A stretch of 64,000 bases of DNA from Bordetella genomosp. 13. Its GTDB lineage: Bacteria; Pseudomonadota; Gammaproteobacteria; Burkholderiales; Burkholderiaceae_B. The notes beneath the pieces were generated by a model. That model searched no databases, had not been told where the DNA came from, and saw nothing but the letters and a program-made list of their open reading frames with translations. The stretch lies in the NCBI RefSeq assembly GCF_002119665.1, contig NZ_CP021111.1:4526001-4590000 (forward strand). The letters run 5' to 3'. This document shows, piece by piece, positions 17,764 through 26,483 of this stretch (positions are counted from its first letter, which is position 1; every line of letters begins with the position of its first letter). The translations under genes and the position numbers were made by a program.

Positions 17764-18720
17764 TCAGTTGACCGTGATATTGGCCGACTTGATCACCTTC
17801 GACCAGTAGTCGGTGTCTTTCTTGACGGTGGCGCCGAGCTGGTCGGGGTTCTGGTAGCTGACGCGTACGCCGGCTTCGGTGGCGGTCTTGATGACTTCGG
17901 GTTTCTGCAGGCCGGATTCCAGGGCCGCGCTGATCTTGCGCACGACGGCGTCGGGCGTGTTGGCCGGCGCGAACAGCGCGACCCAGGCGTCCAGCTCGAA
18001 GCCTGGGTAGCCCTGCTCCGCCGCGGTCGGCACGTCGGGGATCATGGGGTGGCGTTCGCGGCCCGCGACCGCGATGGCGCGCAGCTTGCCCAGCTGGATG
18101 TGGCCGATGACCGAGGGCGGCGTGGTGATGAACAGCTGCACGCGGCCGGACAGCACGTCCTGGATGGCCGGGCCCGATCCCTTGTAGGGCACGTGCGTCA
18201 TGTCCGTGCCCGTCATCTGCTTGAGCAGCTCGGTGCCCACGTGCGGCACCGAGCCGCTGCCCTGCGAGGCGTAGTTGATCTCGCCCGGATGCGCCTTGGC
18301 GTAGGCCACCAGCTCTTTCAGGTTTTTCACCGGCAGCGACGGATGCACCGTGACCACGTGCGGCGACACGGCCACCATGCCGACCGGCTTGAACGATTCG
18401 GCGCTCCAGCGCAGGCCGGTGAACATGGACGGGTTGCCGACGTGGTACATCGAGTACGACGCCAGCAGCGTGTAGCCGTCGGCCGGCGCCGCCGCCACGA
18501 TGCCATACGCGATGTTGCCGCTGGCGCCGCCGCGGTTGTCGATGACGATGGGCTGGCCCAGGGCCGTGCCCAGCGGTTCGCTGGCCAGGCGCGCGGCCAG
18601 GTCGACGATGCCGCCCGGCGGCACAGGCACGACGATGGTGACGGGACGGTTGGGGAAGTCCTGCGCCGCGGCCAGCGGGGCGAAGACGGCAAGGGAAAGC
18701 GCTATCAGTTTGCGGATCAT
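17764..18720 (-). CDS. Bug/TctC-family periplasmic solute receptor
   Basis: A 318-residue protein. Its signal peptide is MIRKLIALSLAVFAPLAAAQ, with probable cleavage after ALAAA. Family motifs follow: RPVTIVVPVPPGGIVDLAAR, IVIDNRGGASGNIAYG, MTHVPYKGSGPAIQDVL and the C-terminal lobe with DVPTAAEQGYPGFELDAW. It lies 55 bp downstream of the MetE-like gene on the same strand, so the two are probably one operon. No membrane transporter subunits are nearby. The ligand is unknown. Confidence 0.92.
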   Translation of the reverse strand: MIRKLIALSLAVFAPLAAAQDFPNRPVTIVVPVPPGGIVDLAARLASEPLGTALGQPIVIDNRGGASGNIAYGIVAAAPADGYTLLASYSMYHVGNPSMFTGLRWSAESFKPVGMVAVSPHVVTVHPSLPVKNLKELVAYAKAHPGEINYASQGSGSVPHVGTELLKQMTGTDMTHVPYKGSGPAIQDVLSGRVQLFITTPPSVIGHIQLGKLRAIAVAGRERHPMIPDVPTAAEQGYPGFELDAWVALFAPANTPDAVVRKISAALESGLQKPEVIKTATEAGVRVSYQNPDQLGATVKKDTDYWSKVIKSANITVN

Positions 18721-18775
18721 GCGGACGACACCTGGCCGCGCTGCGGCAGAGAGTTGTAGGGAACTGCGGAAAAAA

Positions 18776-19813
18776 TCAGCTACGCTGCGCCAGTTCGGCG
18801 CGCACGATCTTCGCGCCGTCGACCATGGCCTTCATCTTGCCGAAGGCCACGTCGCGCGGCAGGTACTTCAGCCCGCAGTCGGGCGCGACGATGATGCGTT
18901 CGGGAGACACGTACGGGAAGGCGCGGCGGATGCGCTCGGCCACCACCTGAGGCGTCTCGACCTCGTGGGTGGACAGGTCCAGCACGCCCAGCATGATCTC
19001 CTTGTTGGGCAGCTTCTCGAGCACCGAGCAATCCAGGTTGGACTGCGCCGTCTCGATCGAGATCTGGTGGGCCGAGCAGCCGCACAGTTCGGGCAGGAAC
19101 GAATAGCCGTTCGGACGCGCATGGATGACGGCCGCGTAGCCGAAGCAGATATGCACCGCGGTGCGGCCCTGGATGCCCTCGAGCGCGCGGTTCAGCACCG
19201 GCACGCCGTATTCGCGGGCCTTCTCGGGACGCGCCTGCATGTAGGGCTCGTCGATCTGCACGACGTCGGCGCCGGCCGCGAACAGGTCGCGGATCTCTTC
19301 ATTGACGGCCACGGCGTAGTCCATGGCCATCTCTGCCTCGGATGCGTAGAAGTCGTTCTGCGCCTGCTGGGCCATGGTAAACGGGCCCGGCACGGTGATC
19401 TTGATCTGGCGGTCGGTGTGGGCGCGCAGGAACTGCACGTCACGCACTTGCACGGCGTGCTTGCGGCGGATCTTGCCCACCACGCGCGGCACCGGATTGG
19501 GGTGGCCGCTGCGGTCCAGCGCGGTGCCGGGGTTGTCGACGTCCACGCCTTCCAGTGCGGTGGCGAAGCGGTTGGAATAGCTCTCGCGGCGCACCTCGCC
19601 GTCGGTGACGATGTCCAGGCCCGCATCTTCCTGGTCTCGGATGGCGAGCAGCGTGGCGTCATCCTGCGCCTGCTCCAGCCATTCGGGCGCCACGCGCCAC
19701 AGTTCCTGCGCACGCACGCGGGGCGGGAAACGGTCGCCTAGGCGCTTGCGGTCGATCAGCCAATCGGGTTGAGCGTACGAGCCGACGAGCGTGGTGGGCA
19801 GCAGGAGGGACAT
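18776..19813 (-). CDS. Stand-alone MetE C-terminal-type methyltransferase
   Basis: A 345-residue protein homologous to the C-terminal catalytic half of cobalamin-independent methionine synthase. Recognisable elements are LPTTLVGSYAQP at the start, TDGEVRRESY, ITVPGPFTMAQQ, VVQIDEPYMQARPE, and zinc-ligand candidates in AVHICFGYAA (His, Cys) and IVAPDCGLKYLPR (Cys). The usual N-terminal folate-binding half is absent, so the methyl donor is probably not the standard triglutamate folate. Such short forms are typically uncharacterised methyl- or alkyl-transferases. Pairing with a Bug receptor (55 bp downstream) suggests use of an imported compound; this is inference. Confidence 0.87.
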   Translation of the reverse strand: MSLLLPTTLVGSYAQPDWLIDRKRLGDRFPPRVRAQELWRVAPEWLEQAQDDATLLAIRDQEDAGLDIVTDGEVRRESYSNRFATALEGVDVDNPGTALDRSGHPNPVPRVVGKIRRKHAVQVRDVQFLRAHTDRQIKITVPGPFTMAQQAQNDFYASEAEMAMDYAVAVNEEIRDLFAAGADVVQIDEPYMQARPEKAREYGVPVLNRALEGIQGRTAVHICFGYAAVIHARPNGYSFLPELCGCSAHQISIETAQSNLDCSVLEKLPNKEIMLGVLDLSTHEVETPQVVAERIRRAFPYVSPERIIVAPDCGLKYLPRDVAFGKMKAMVDGAKIVRAELAQRS

Positions 19814-19975
19814 GGGGAACTCCGGAATGGAAAGCGGAAAATAGGCAACCCCGATTTATATGACATAGAGCATGAATTGGGTTTGCCTTTTGGTTGAGGA
19901 AAATTCGCGCAATGGCCAATCTGCTCGTAAACCCCTAGTCCGACTTCATTCCGCGCTATCCCTGGCGGGCGCGGA

Positions 19976-20632
19976 TCAACGATGGATCGCCTTTGCGGGC
20001 TCCCGCAGCGTCTGCATCCTGGGTTCTTCCGACCTGAAATCCTGCATCGCCGCCTGCAATTTCTCCATCGAGCCCTGCAGCTGCAGCTGGGCCGCCTGGG
20101 TGATCGGCGACATGGCATGCAGGACCTTGTCGGCCGCATTCGTAAAGCCAGCCAGCGCCGGACCTGCGAGCACGCCCGACGCGTTCTGCGCGATCACGCC
20201 GATGTCGCAACCTGCCAGGGCCTTCTCGAGACCGGCCAGCGCCTGCCTGAACTGGTCGGCGGCGGCGGGGCCCGCCGTGTCGACCACTCCCTGCCCCGTG
20301 CCGGCCATCGCGCCGAGACTCTGCATCACGGGCTGCAGATACCCCAGCAGCTTTTCCAACTGCTGGCACGCTCCCTGGAATTGCTGACCGTCAGCCTGTC
20401 CCATCCGGGCCAGTTCGAATATGCCCTGGAAGCGCTCCTTGAGTTCCTTCACGTCCCGGTTTCCGTTCTCGATCCACCGGAAAGCATCGTTGATCTGGGC
20501 CAGCCCATTGGCCTGGGCCTGCACGTGCTCATCCAGCATGAAGATGCGGGTCATCTTGACGTGTTTTTCATATAGATCCTGCTTGTCGCCGAAGAAGGCC
20601 CGCACCTCGTCGCTTGTGATTGAAATGTTCAT
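19976..20632 (-). CDS. Helical protein of unknown function
   Basis: A 218-residue protein started at the ATG preceded by AGGACAAG. It is almost entirely predicted amphipathic helix, with many Gln and Ala residues and no signal peptide or membrane segment. Notable stretches are VRAFFGDKQDLYEKHVKMTRIF near the N-terminus and a Gly-rich hinge GAMAGTGQGVV near the middle. I recognise no family. The frame continues open upstream for another 138 bp but with Arg/Pro-rich non-native sequence. It is isolated: 162 bp upstream of the MetE-like gene and divergent from the nuclease-fold gene. Confidence 0.7.
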   Translation of the reverse strand: MNISITSDEVRAFFGDKQDLYEKHVKMTRIFMLDEHVQAQANGLAQINDAFRWIENGNRDVKELKERFQGIFELARMGQADGQQFQGACQQLEKLLGYLQPVMQSLGAMAGTGQGVVDTAGPAAADQFRQALAGLEKALAGCDIGVIAQNASGVLAGPALAGFTNAADKVLHAMSPITQAAQLQLQGSMEKLQAAMQDFRSEEPRMQTLREPAKAIHR

Positions 20633-20845
20633 CGTGCTTGTCCTGGTTTGGCGCGGCGCCGGCCCGCGGCGCCCCGCAACGCTGGCCCCGGGGCGTTGCC
20701 CACCGCGGCTTGGTAACACCCCGGGGCGCAATGGTTCCACGGCATCACCTGGCCCGCAGCAAGAAGGCAACGATGCGTTTCAGGCATTCTTTCTGTCATA
20801 TCGCCCTCCTAGATTCCGATCCAGGCATATCCAGGAGGCCCAGCG

Positions 20846-21880
20846 ATGAACCTGTCGACATTCACCATAGCCACGTTCAATCTGTACAACCTGAACCTGC
20901 CCGGCCTGCCGATCTATGACAATGATCAGGCCGGCTGGACCCAGGACGAGTACGACATGAAGATCGCCTGGACGGCGCACCAGATCGGACTGATGCAGGC
21001 CGACGTGGTGGGCTTCCAGGAGCTGTGGCATGCGCAGGCGATCGATGACGCATTGCAGCGCGCCGGCCTGGCCGATGAGTACGACGTGCTGGCGCCCGCA
21101 GATGCCGACGGCGGCAAGATCGTCTGCGCCGCGATCCTGCGGCGCGGCCTGGTGGTCGGCAAGCCCGACTGGATCGAGGACTTTCCCAAGGGCTTCGTGC
21201 TGCAGTCCAAGGGCGACGATCCGCAGACGCCCGAGATCGGCGTCAACATCCAGGGCTTCTCGCGGCCGGTGCTGCACTTCGTGGCCCGCCCGCGCGAGGA
21301 CGGTCCCGACGTGCATTGCTACGTTTGCCACCTGAAATCGAAACGCCCCACCGAGGTCTATCGGGAGGCCTGGTACAGGCGCAGCCAGGAACGCTACTCC
21401 CGGCACGCCACTGCCCTGGGCAGCGCGCTGTCGACCATCCGCCGCACCGCCGAGGCCGCCGCGCTGCGCTATCTGCTGACCGAGCAGATGAAGGGCACGG
21501 ACGTCCCCGTGGTGGTGCTGGGCGACATCAACGACGACCAGCACAGCAATACCGCGAACATCCTGACCGGTCAGCCGCGTTATCTGGTGGGCGATGCGGT
21601 GGGCGGCGGCGACACGGCGCTGTACACCGCACAGACGCTGCAGGAATACCGGGACACGCGCGACGTGTACTACACGCACGTATTCCAGGACCAGCGCGAA
21701 TCACTGGACCAGATCCTGGTGAGCCAGGAGTTCTACGACCACAGCCGCAAGCGCATCTGGATGTTCGATGGCATGGTGGTCAACAACGACCATCTGAATT
21801 TCGATACGCAGAAGCTCAGCGGCACCAATGACCACGGCATCGTCCGGGCCTCGTTCCGGTACAGGCCGGCGCGGACCTGA
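20846..21880 (+). CDS. Endonuclease/exonuclease/phosphatase-fold protein
   Basis: A 344-residue cytoplasmic protein of the EEP superfamily, whose members are metal-dependent nucleases or phosphodiesterases. Diagnostic motifs in order are IATFNLYNLN (Asn, metal site), VVGFQELWH (Glu), CHLKSKRP (His), VVLGDINDDQ (Asp-x-Asn), ESLDQILVS and TNDHGIVRASF (Asp-His). All catalytic positions appear intact. It has no signal peptide, which argues against a secreted nuclease. AGGAGG precedes the ATG. The substrate is unknown. Confidence 0.85.
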   Translation: MNLSTFTIATFNLYNLNLPGLPIYDNDQAGWTQDEYDMKIAWTAHQIGLMQADVVGFQELWHAQAIDDALQRAGLADEYDVLAPADADGGKIVCAAILRRGLVVGKPDWIEDFPKGFVLQSKGDDPQTPEIGVNIQGFSRPVLHFVARPREDGPDVHCYVCHLKSKRPTEVYREAWYRRSQERYSRHATALGSALSTIRRTAEAAALRYLLTEQMKGTDVPVVVLGDINDDQHSNTANILTGQPRYLVGDAVGGGDTALYTAQTLQEYRDTRDVYYTHVFQDQRESLDQILVSQEFYDHSRKRIWMFDGMVVNNDHLNFDTQKLSGTNDHGIVRASFRYRPART

Positions 21881-21884
21881 TCGG

Positions 21885-23033
21885 TCAGCCCGGCGGCAGC
21901 GTCAGGGCTCGCCCCGAATGCGCGTCCATCAGTTCCTGGTAGACGGCCTCGGTGCCCTGCACGAACGTGTCCAGCGAGAATTCGCGCAGGCTGCGCTGCC
22001 GCGCCTCGGCGCCCAGCCGGGCGAGCACCGACCTGTCGTCCAGGAGCTCCTGCAGGATCTGTGTGGATGCCTTGGGCGTGCGCGACGGCACGATCCAGCC
22101 GTCGCGCCCCGGGGTCACGTTCTCGGGCAGGCCGCCCACGCGGCTGACGATGACGGGCTTGCCCATCGCCATCATCTCGCGACAGGCGAACGAGATGGTC
22201 TCCTGGTGCGACAGGACGAAGCCCAAATCCAATGCCGCGATGAAAGGCCGCACATCCTGCAGCAGGCCGGCGAACACGACATTGCCGGACATGCCCAGAT
22301 GCTCGACCTGCGCGCGCTGCGCCTCGGTGGGCGGGCGGCCCGCCAGCAGCACATACACGCGGCGGCGCTGCGTCTCGGGCAGCTCGGCCACGGCCTTCAC
22401 CATGTCGATCCAGCCCTTGTAATCCGGTGTGCCGGCATTGCTGCCGACCAGCAGCGCGTCGTCGCCGGCCTGCGGGACCCATTGCCGCCTTGCGGCCTGC
22501 GTGTCCGCCGCATTGAACGGGCTGTAGTAATCGGTGTCCACGCCGTTGTGCACCACGCGCAGCCCGCAGTCGCTATAGGGCGAGGCCGACAGGGCGCGGC
22601 GCGTGTATTCGCATACGCACACCACGCGGTCGGTGGCGAAGCGCGCGCGCATCAGGTTGCCCGTGCTGCCGGCCCACAGGTCGTTGTGCTTGGTGTAGAC
22701 CACGCTGGGCCGCTTGCCGCCCATGCCCATGATGGAGAGCATGACCAGGCGATGATCCACCGAGCCATTGACGTGCACGATGTCGAACAGCTCGCGGCGC
22801 AGGAAACGGCGCAGGCTCAGGCACTCGCGCCACAGCCTGCCCACGCGCGTCGAGAACGGCAGCGGTATCGCCCGCAGCGAGGGGTTCTCGCTGGCGCGCG
22901 CATACAGCCGGCTGGATGCCGGCGCGGCCACGGTCACGTCGTGCCGGCCCGCGAGCGCGCGCGCCAGCGTCAGCACGTAGGTGGTGTGGCCTCCGCCATC
23001 GCCCCCATGAAAGTTCGTATAAAGGATCTTCAT
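21885..23033 (-). CDS. Glycosyltransferase family 4-type (GT-B) enzyme
   Basis: A 382-residue GT-B glycosyltransferase. The acceptor-side Gly-rich loop is at the start (YTNFHGGDGGGHTTYVL); the donor side has HNGVDTDYYSP, LVGSNAGTPDYKGW and an E-x7-E motif in QETISFACREMMAMGKP. It transfers an activated sugar to a lipid or glycan on the cytoplasmic face of the membrane, probably in LPS or capsule synthesis. Its ATG overlaps the stop of the upstream gene by 4 bp, so translation is coupled. It converges with the EEP gene with only 4 bp between stops. Confidence 0.9.
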   Translation of the reverse strand: MKILYTNFHGGDGGGHTTYVLTLARALAGRHDVTVAAPASSRLYARASENPSLRAIPLPFSTRVGRLWRECLSLRRFLRRELFDIVHVNGSVDHRLVMLSIMGMGGKRPSVVYTKHNDLWAGSTGNLMRARFATDRVVCVCEYTRRALSASPYSDCGLRVVHNGVDTDYYSPFNAADTQAARRQWVPQAGDDALLVGSNAGTPDYKGWIDMVKAVAELPETQRRRVYVLLAGRPPTEAQRAQVEHLGMSGNVVFAGLLQDVRPFIAALDLGFVLSHQETISFACREMMAMGKPVIVSRVGGLPENVTPGRDGWIVPSRTPKASTQILQELLDDRSVLARLGAEARQRSLREFSLDTFVQGTEAVYQELMDAHSGRALTLPPG

Positions 23034-24103
23034 GAACGCGCGGCTTCCTCGGCCGCGACGGCAGCGGGAAATTCGGCTCCGGCTGCCGCCGCACCCGAGG
23101 ACACCAGCGTGCGCCAATCGATCTTCGGGAAGACGTCGTCCCCCAGCGCGCTGTCCAGCGACAGGTTGTATACCTTCACGCCGCGCTGGCGCAGCAGCAC
23201 GCTGGCATCCCGGAACGCCGGCTCGATGTGATTGGCGAACTGGCGTTCGAGCGCGGTGCTGAGCCGGTCTTTCTCGGTTTCGTAGAAGCGCGGCTTGCTG
23301 GCGGCGTTCCTCATGTCGAGGCCATGAAGATAGATGCGGTCGAAGCCCAGCCAGACCAGGAACTGCAGCGCGCTGTACGCGACGGTGCCGGCGCCGAACA
23401 GTCCGCGACGCACGTCCAGGCTGAAACCATGCGCATGCACGGGACGATAGGCGTCGAACAGCACCAGGTCGGGATCGCCGCGCAGCTGGGCGATAAGCTG
23501 CTCGGGCGACGGCCGCGGCAGCAGGGTGCGCTGGTGCACCTCTTCGAACACCGCCAGCCGGCAGGCGATGCGTCGCGCCGGCACGTGCTGCGCGATCCAC
23601 TTCACCGCCTCCGGCGTGATGAGCAGCAGCAGGTCCTGGCTGAGGATCTGGTCGACCAGATGCCTGCGCCGGCTCATGAAGCCGGTGTCCAGCATCGCGT
23701 AATAGTGGAACTTCAGGTCGGGAAAGCGCGCCTGCAGCGCGATCGAACCGTTGACCCCCATCACATGGCCCAGGTCCAGCTGCGAATAGTCGATTTCGGC
23801 CACGGACGGGCCGCTGAGTATGAGGTGGCAGCTTTCGCCCGTGTGACGAGGCACGTCGTCGAGGTCGATCAGCGGCGGAGAGTATGGCGTGCCGCGGATG
23901 CGGCATTCGAGCAGGCGGGCATTCTCGTCCCGGCGCACGGCCACCATGGGCCATACAGCCTGGTTGTGTCGCATGGCACGCGGGTGGCTGTAGCGGTATG
24001 TGTACCGCAGCAGTTTGGTCACCGGGCGCGAGGCGAGGATTTTATTCAGCATGGCGTCGGGCGCGGGGGGGCGAAAAAGTGACGGCAAGTATAGCTCGCT
24101 CAT
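23030..24103 (-). CDS. DUF115/MAF-like protein, probable surface-glycan biosynthesis
   Basis: A 357-residue protein. A Rossmann-like segment HLILSGPSVAEIDYSQL, then VMGVNGSIALQARFPDLKFHYYAMLD, resembles the DUF115/MAF family of putative glycosyl- or nonulosonate-transferases; GAGTVAYSALQFLVWLGFDR follows. This is similarity of pattern only. It is translationally coupled (ATGA) to a GT-B glycosyltransferase, which supports a role in polysaccharide or LPS assembly. The start could be ATG 24103 or ATG 24052; neither has a strong ribosome site and I use the longer. No membrane helix is obvious. Confidence 0.62.
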   Translation of the reverse strand: MSELYLPSLFRPPAPDAMLNKILASRPVTKLLRYTYRYSHPRAMRHNQAVWPMVAVRRDENARLLECRIRGTPYSPPLIDLDDVPRHTGESCHLILSGPSVAEIDYSQLDLGHVMGVNGSIALQARFPDLKFHYYAMLDTGFMSRRRHLVDQILSQDLLLLITPEAVKWIAQHVPARRIACRLAVFEEVHQRTLLPRPSPEQLIAQLRGDPDLVLFDAYRPVHAHGFSLDVRRGLFGAGTVAYSALQFLVWLGFDRIYLHGLDMRNAASKPRFYETEKDRLSTALERQFANHIEPAFRDASVLLRQRGVKVYNLSLDSALGDDVFPKIDWRTLVSSGAAAAGAEFPAAVAAEEAARS

Positions 24104-24189
24104 CTTGGCGCCACGGGAAAAAGCGCCGGGCCGGCATATGCATCGGACCGGCCCCGTGCATATGCCGGCGTCGCCGGTCAACTACGCCA

Positions 24190-25218
24190 TCAGTTCAGGC
24201 GGCTGCGCAGTTCCGCTGCCATCGCCTTGGTCATGGCTTTGGTGGGCGCATCGTCGGCCAGGGCGTTGAGCAGGCCGAAATCGTGGATGGCGCCGTTGTA
24301 GCGCGTGACCGTCGCTTCCACGCCCGCGGCGTCCAGCTTGCGGCCGTAGGCCTCGCCCTCGTCGCGCAGCACGTCCAGTTCCGCGGTCGCCACCAGGGCG
24401 GGCGGCAATCCCTTCAACTCGTCGATCGACGCGCGCAGCGGCGAGGCGTACTTCTGCGCGCGCTGCGCGGGATCGGTCGTGTAGGCGTTCCAGAACCACT
24501 GCATCATGGGCCGGGTAAGAAAGTGTCCCTGCCGATAGGTCTGGTACGAACCGGTGTTGAAGTCGTGATCGGTCACCGGCCACATCAGGCCCTGGAAGCG
24601 CAGCGCCGGACCCTGTCTGTCTTTGGCCATCAGCGCCACGGCGGCGGTCATGTTGCCGCCCACGCTGTTGCCCACGATGGCCAGGCGGCTGCCGTCCACG
24701 TCGATCTGCGCGCCGTTGGCCGCCACCCACTTCGTGGCCGCGTAGATTTCATTGATGGCCACGGGGTACTTGGCTTCTGGCGACGGCGTGTAGTTCACGA
24801 ACACGGCCACCGCGCCCGACTGCACGACCAGATCGCGCACCAGGCGTTCATGAGTGGGATAGTCGCCCAGGATCCAGCCGCCGCCGTGGATGAAGATGAA
24901 GGCGGGCAACGTGCCGGCCACGCCCTCCGGACGCACGATGGTCAACGGCACGGTCAGGCCGTCCTGCTGGATGGTCTTTTCCGACACCTCGATGCCGGAC
25001 AGGTCGACCTTCACGCTCTTCTGCGCATCGACCAGCACCTGCCGCGCCGCGGCCGGCGACAGGGTTTCGATGCCAGGGCCCTTGCTGCTGTTCAGAGCCT
25101 TGAGGAAGTCGGCCGTGACGCGGTCGGGCCTGCCGGCCGGTGCGGGTTGCCCGGCCACCGCGATGGTGGCGCTGGCGGCAAGGATGGCGGCGGAGAGAAG
25201 CTTGGCGGTGAATTTCAT
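24190..25218 (-). CDS. Secreted alpha/beta-hydrolase of the hormone-sensitive lipase type
   Basis: A 342-residue protein. Signal peptide MKFTAKLLSAAILAASATIA with cleavage near residue 22. HSL-type oxyanion motif FIHGGGWILGDYPTHE, nucleophile Ser in IVGNSVGGNMTAA, Asp in VATAELDVLRDEG and His in GAIHDFGLL complete the triad. It is expected to hydrolyse short-chain esters in the periplasm or outside the cell. ATG 25218 has AAGGA upstream. About 180 bp upstream lies a well-formed sigma70 promoter with an inverted repeat between its -35 and -10, which points to repressor control. No regulator gene is adjacent. Confidence 0.9.
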   Translation of the reverse strand: MKFTAKLLSAAILAASATIAVAGQPAPAGRPDRVTADFLKALNSSKGPGIETLSPAAARQVLVDAQKSVKVDLSGIEVSEKTIQQDGLTVPLTIVRPEGVAGTLPAFIFIHGGGWILGDYPTHERLVRDLVVQSGAVAVFVNYTPSPEAKYPVAINEIYAATKWVAANGAQIDVDGSRLAIVGNSVGGNMTAAVALMAKDRQGPALRFQGLMWPVTDHDFNTGSYQTYRQGHFLTRPMMQWFWNAYTTDPAQRAQKYASPLRASIDELKGLPPALVATAELDVLRDEGEAYGRKLDAAGVEATVTRYNGAIHDFGLLNALADDAPTKAMTKAMAAELRSRLN

Positions 25219-25545
25219 GATGAATTCCTTCGGGGTCGTTAAGTTCAAGTAGATAGCTATTAAATCGTGCACTATTTATATGGCGGAACGCATCGGGTTG
25301 GGGCGCGCGGATTGCACTCATGCGCACTGAACTTGGCACATCAGCCATTGCTGCGCCGAAGCCGGCTGATTTCCGGAACCTCAGCGCGTGAAGCGAATTC
25401 TACCTATCAGTAGATTGATGTCAAGCGCTTTCGCACCACGGTCACCGCTCGTCTCGACCGTCCGGGCCGGCTTCCCTGACGCGGACGCGCCTTCCGCCAC
25501 GCATCACGCGCATTGCAGGCATGAATCTCTATCGAGCACCCGCAC
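25219..25545. other. 327-bp spacer upstream of the esterase gene
   Basis: Non-coding. It contains the esterase promoter and operator (25397-25424) and a leader of roughly 180 bp between that promoter and the esterase start. The leader shows no convincing riboswitch or attenuator hairpin. The rest, up to the end of the HExxH protein gene, has no visible feature. Confidence 0.6.
25397..25424 (-). promoter_or_regulatory. Sigma70 promoter with embedded operator for the esterase gene
   Basis: On the minus strand TTGACA (25419-25424) is followed after 16 nt by TAGAAT (25397-25402), matching consensus at 6/6 and 5/6. The inverted repeat TCTAC-N6-GTAGA (25399-25414) lies between and over these boxes, as expected for a TetR-type repressor site. 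The match is read directly; the regulator type is inference. Confidence 0.7.
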
Positions 25546-26103
25546 CTAATCGCACGCGGCCGTCATGCTGCAGAACCGGGCCGCGTGCCATTCGGCCGCC
25601 GCTTCCACGTTCAGGCCCAGCGGAGACGACAGATCCGCATCGAACTTGTACGGGTCGTAGGCGTGCAAGGACAGGTGGTGGACGATCTGGTGCATCGCCG
25701 CGGACAGCACGACATTGGTGCCCGACTGGTATTGCACGATATGCGCGGCCTCGTGGACGAAGGTGCGCAGCATGGTGCGGCCGCACGCCGTGAAATCGGG
25801 GCAGACGGCATCCGCCTTGGGCCAGTAGATGTTGCCGTTGGGCGCGATCAGGTAGTCCTCGCCCTGGAACAGCCGCCAGCGCCGGGAATACACGCGGACT
25901 TTGCCGAAGTTCTCGCCGGGATAGGCGATGGCCAGTACGGCCAGTTCGTTCTGGGTAAGCAAGCGACCGGCGACCAGCGGCGACTCGGTCGACACCGCCG
26001 AGTACCGGACGGTCGCGGCGGCGCCCGCCGCACATGCCATAGCGATGGCGGACAGCAACGCGACCAGCCACCGCACCGACGCGCGAGTTCTATTCGGATA
26101 CAT
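25546..26103 (-). CDS. Exported HExxH protein, putative zinc metallopeptidase
   Basis: A 185-residue protein with an N-terminal signal peptide (residues 1-30, core LVALLSAIAMACAAGAAA). The mature part has TFVHEAAHIVQYQ with His117, Glu118 and His121, the HExxH zinc signature. A downstream Glu (LNVEAAAEWHAARF, about residue 170) could be the third ligand. Upstream segments such as LFQGEDYLIAPNGNIYWP and two Cys pairs (CPDF, ACGR; C-terminal CSMTAAC) recall a small family of predicted proteases found near Rhs/VgrG loci, but no secretion-effector genes are here. The peptidase function is inferred from the motif. Confidence 0.65.
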   Translation of the reverse strand: MYPNRTRASVRWLVALLSAIAMACAAGAAATVRYSAVSTESPLVAGRLLTQNELAVLAIAYPGENFGKVRVYSRRWRLFQGEDYLIAPNGNIYWPKADAVCPDFTACGRTMLRTFVHEAAHIVQYQSGTNVVLSAAMHQIVHHLSLHAYDPYKFDADLSSPLGLNVEAAAEWHAARFCSMTAACD

Positions 26104-26483
26104 ATTGCAAAACCAAGATAGATTCGGCGCATCCTAGCACGCAGCCGACAAGGTTTTGGAACAGATCGCGTTGCGGTTACTTAAATCCTACATGCCGGGT
26201 TTTCCATAGGTTTTGACCGCACTTAGCAACAAACCTATCAAGAACCTGTACCGGAACGGCGTCTATGCATCGTGCGCGCTGCGTTTCCGTGAGAAACGAC
26301 GGTCCTCGACTCGGAGCCAGGATTTTCCCTAGGAGCCGGAATCCGGCGGCCCCGCCGCCATACCGGAACCGGCGGCCAAGACATACCGGAAATGCGCTAG
26401 CTGGGCCACGAGCCGGACGATAAAGTTTCGCCACACCGGACACCCACAGTCCGACACACAACAACCCACGGAGACATACGCTT
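26104..26483. other. 380-bp spacer upstream of the CoA-transferase operon
   Basis: It separates the divergent HExxH gene from the first Bug gene of the catabolic block. Visible elements are the inverted repeat ATAGGTTT/AAACCTAT (26206-26213 and 26231-26238), three direct copies of TACCGGAA (26249, 26361 and 26384), and a GC-rich palindromic patch near 26340-26380. I find no gene. These are candidate regulator sites for the downstream operon, perhaps for its LysR, without proof. Confidence 0.5.
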
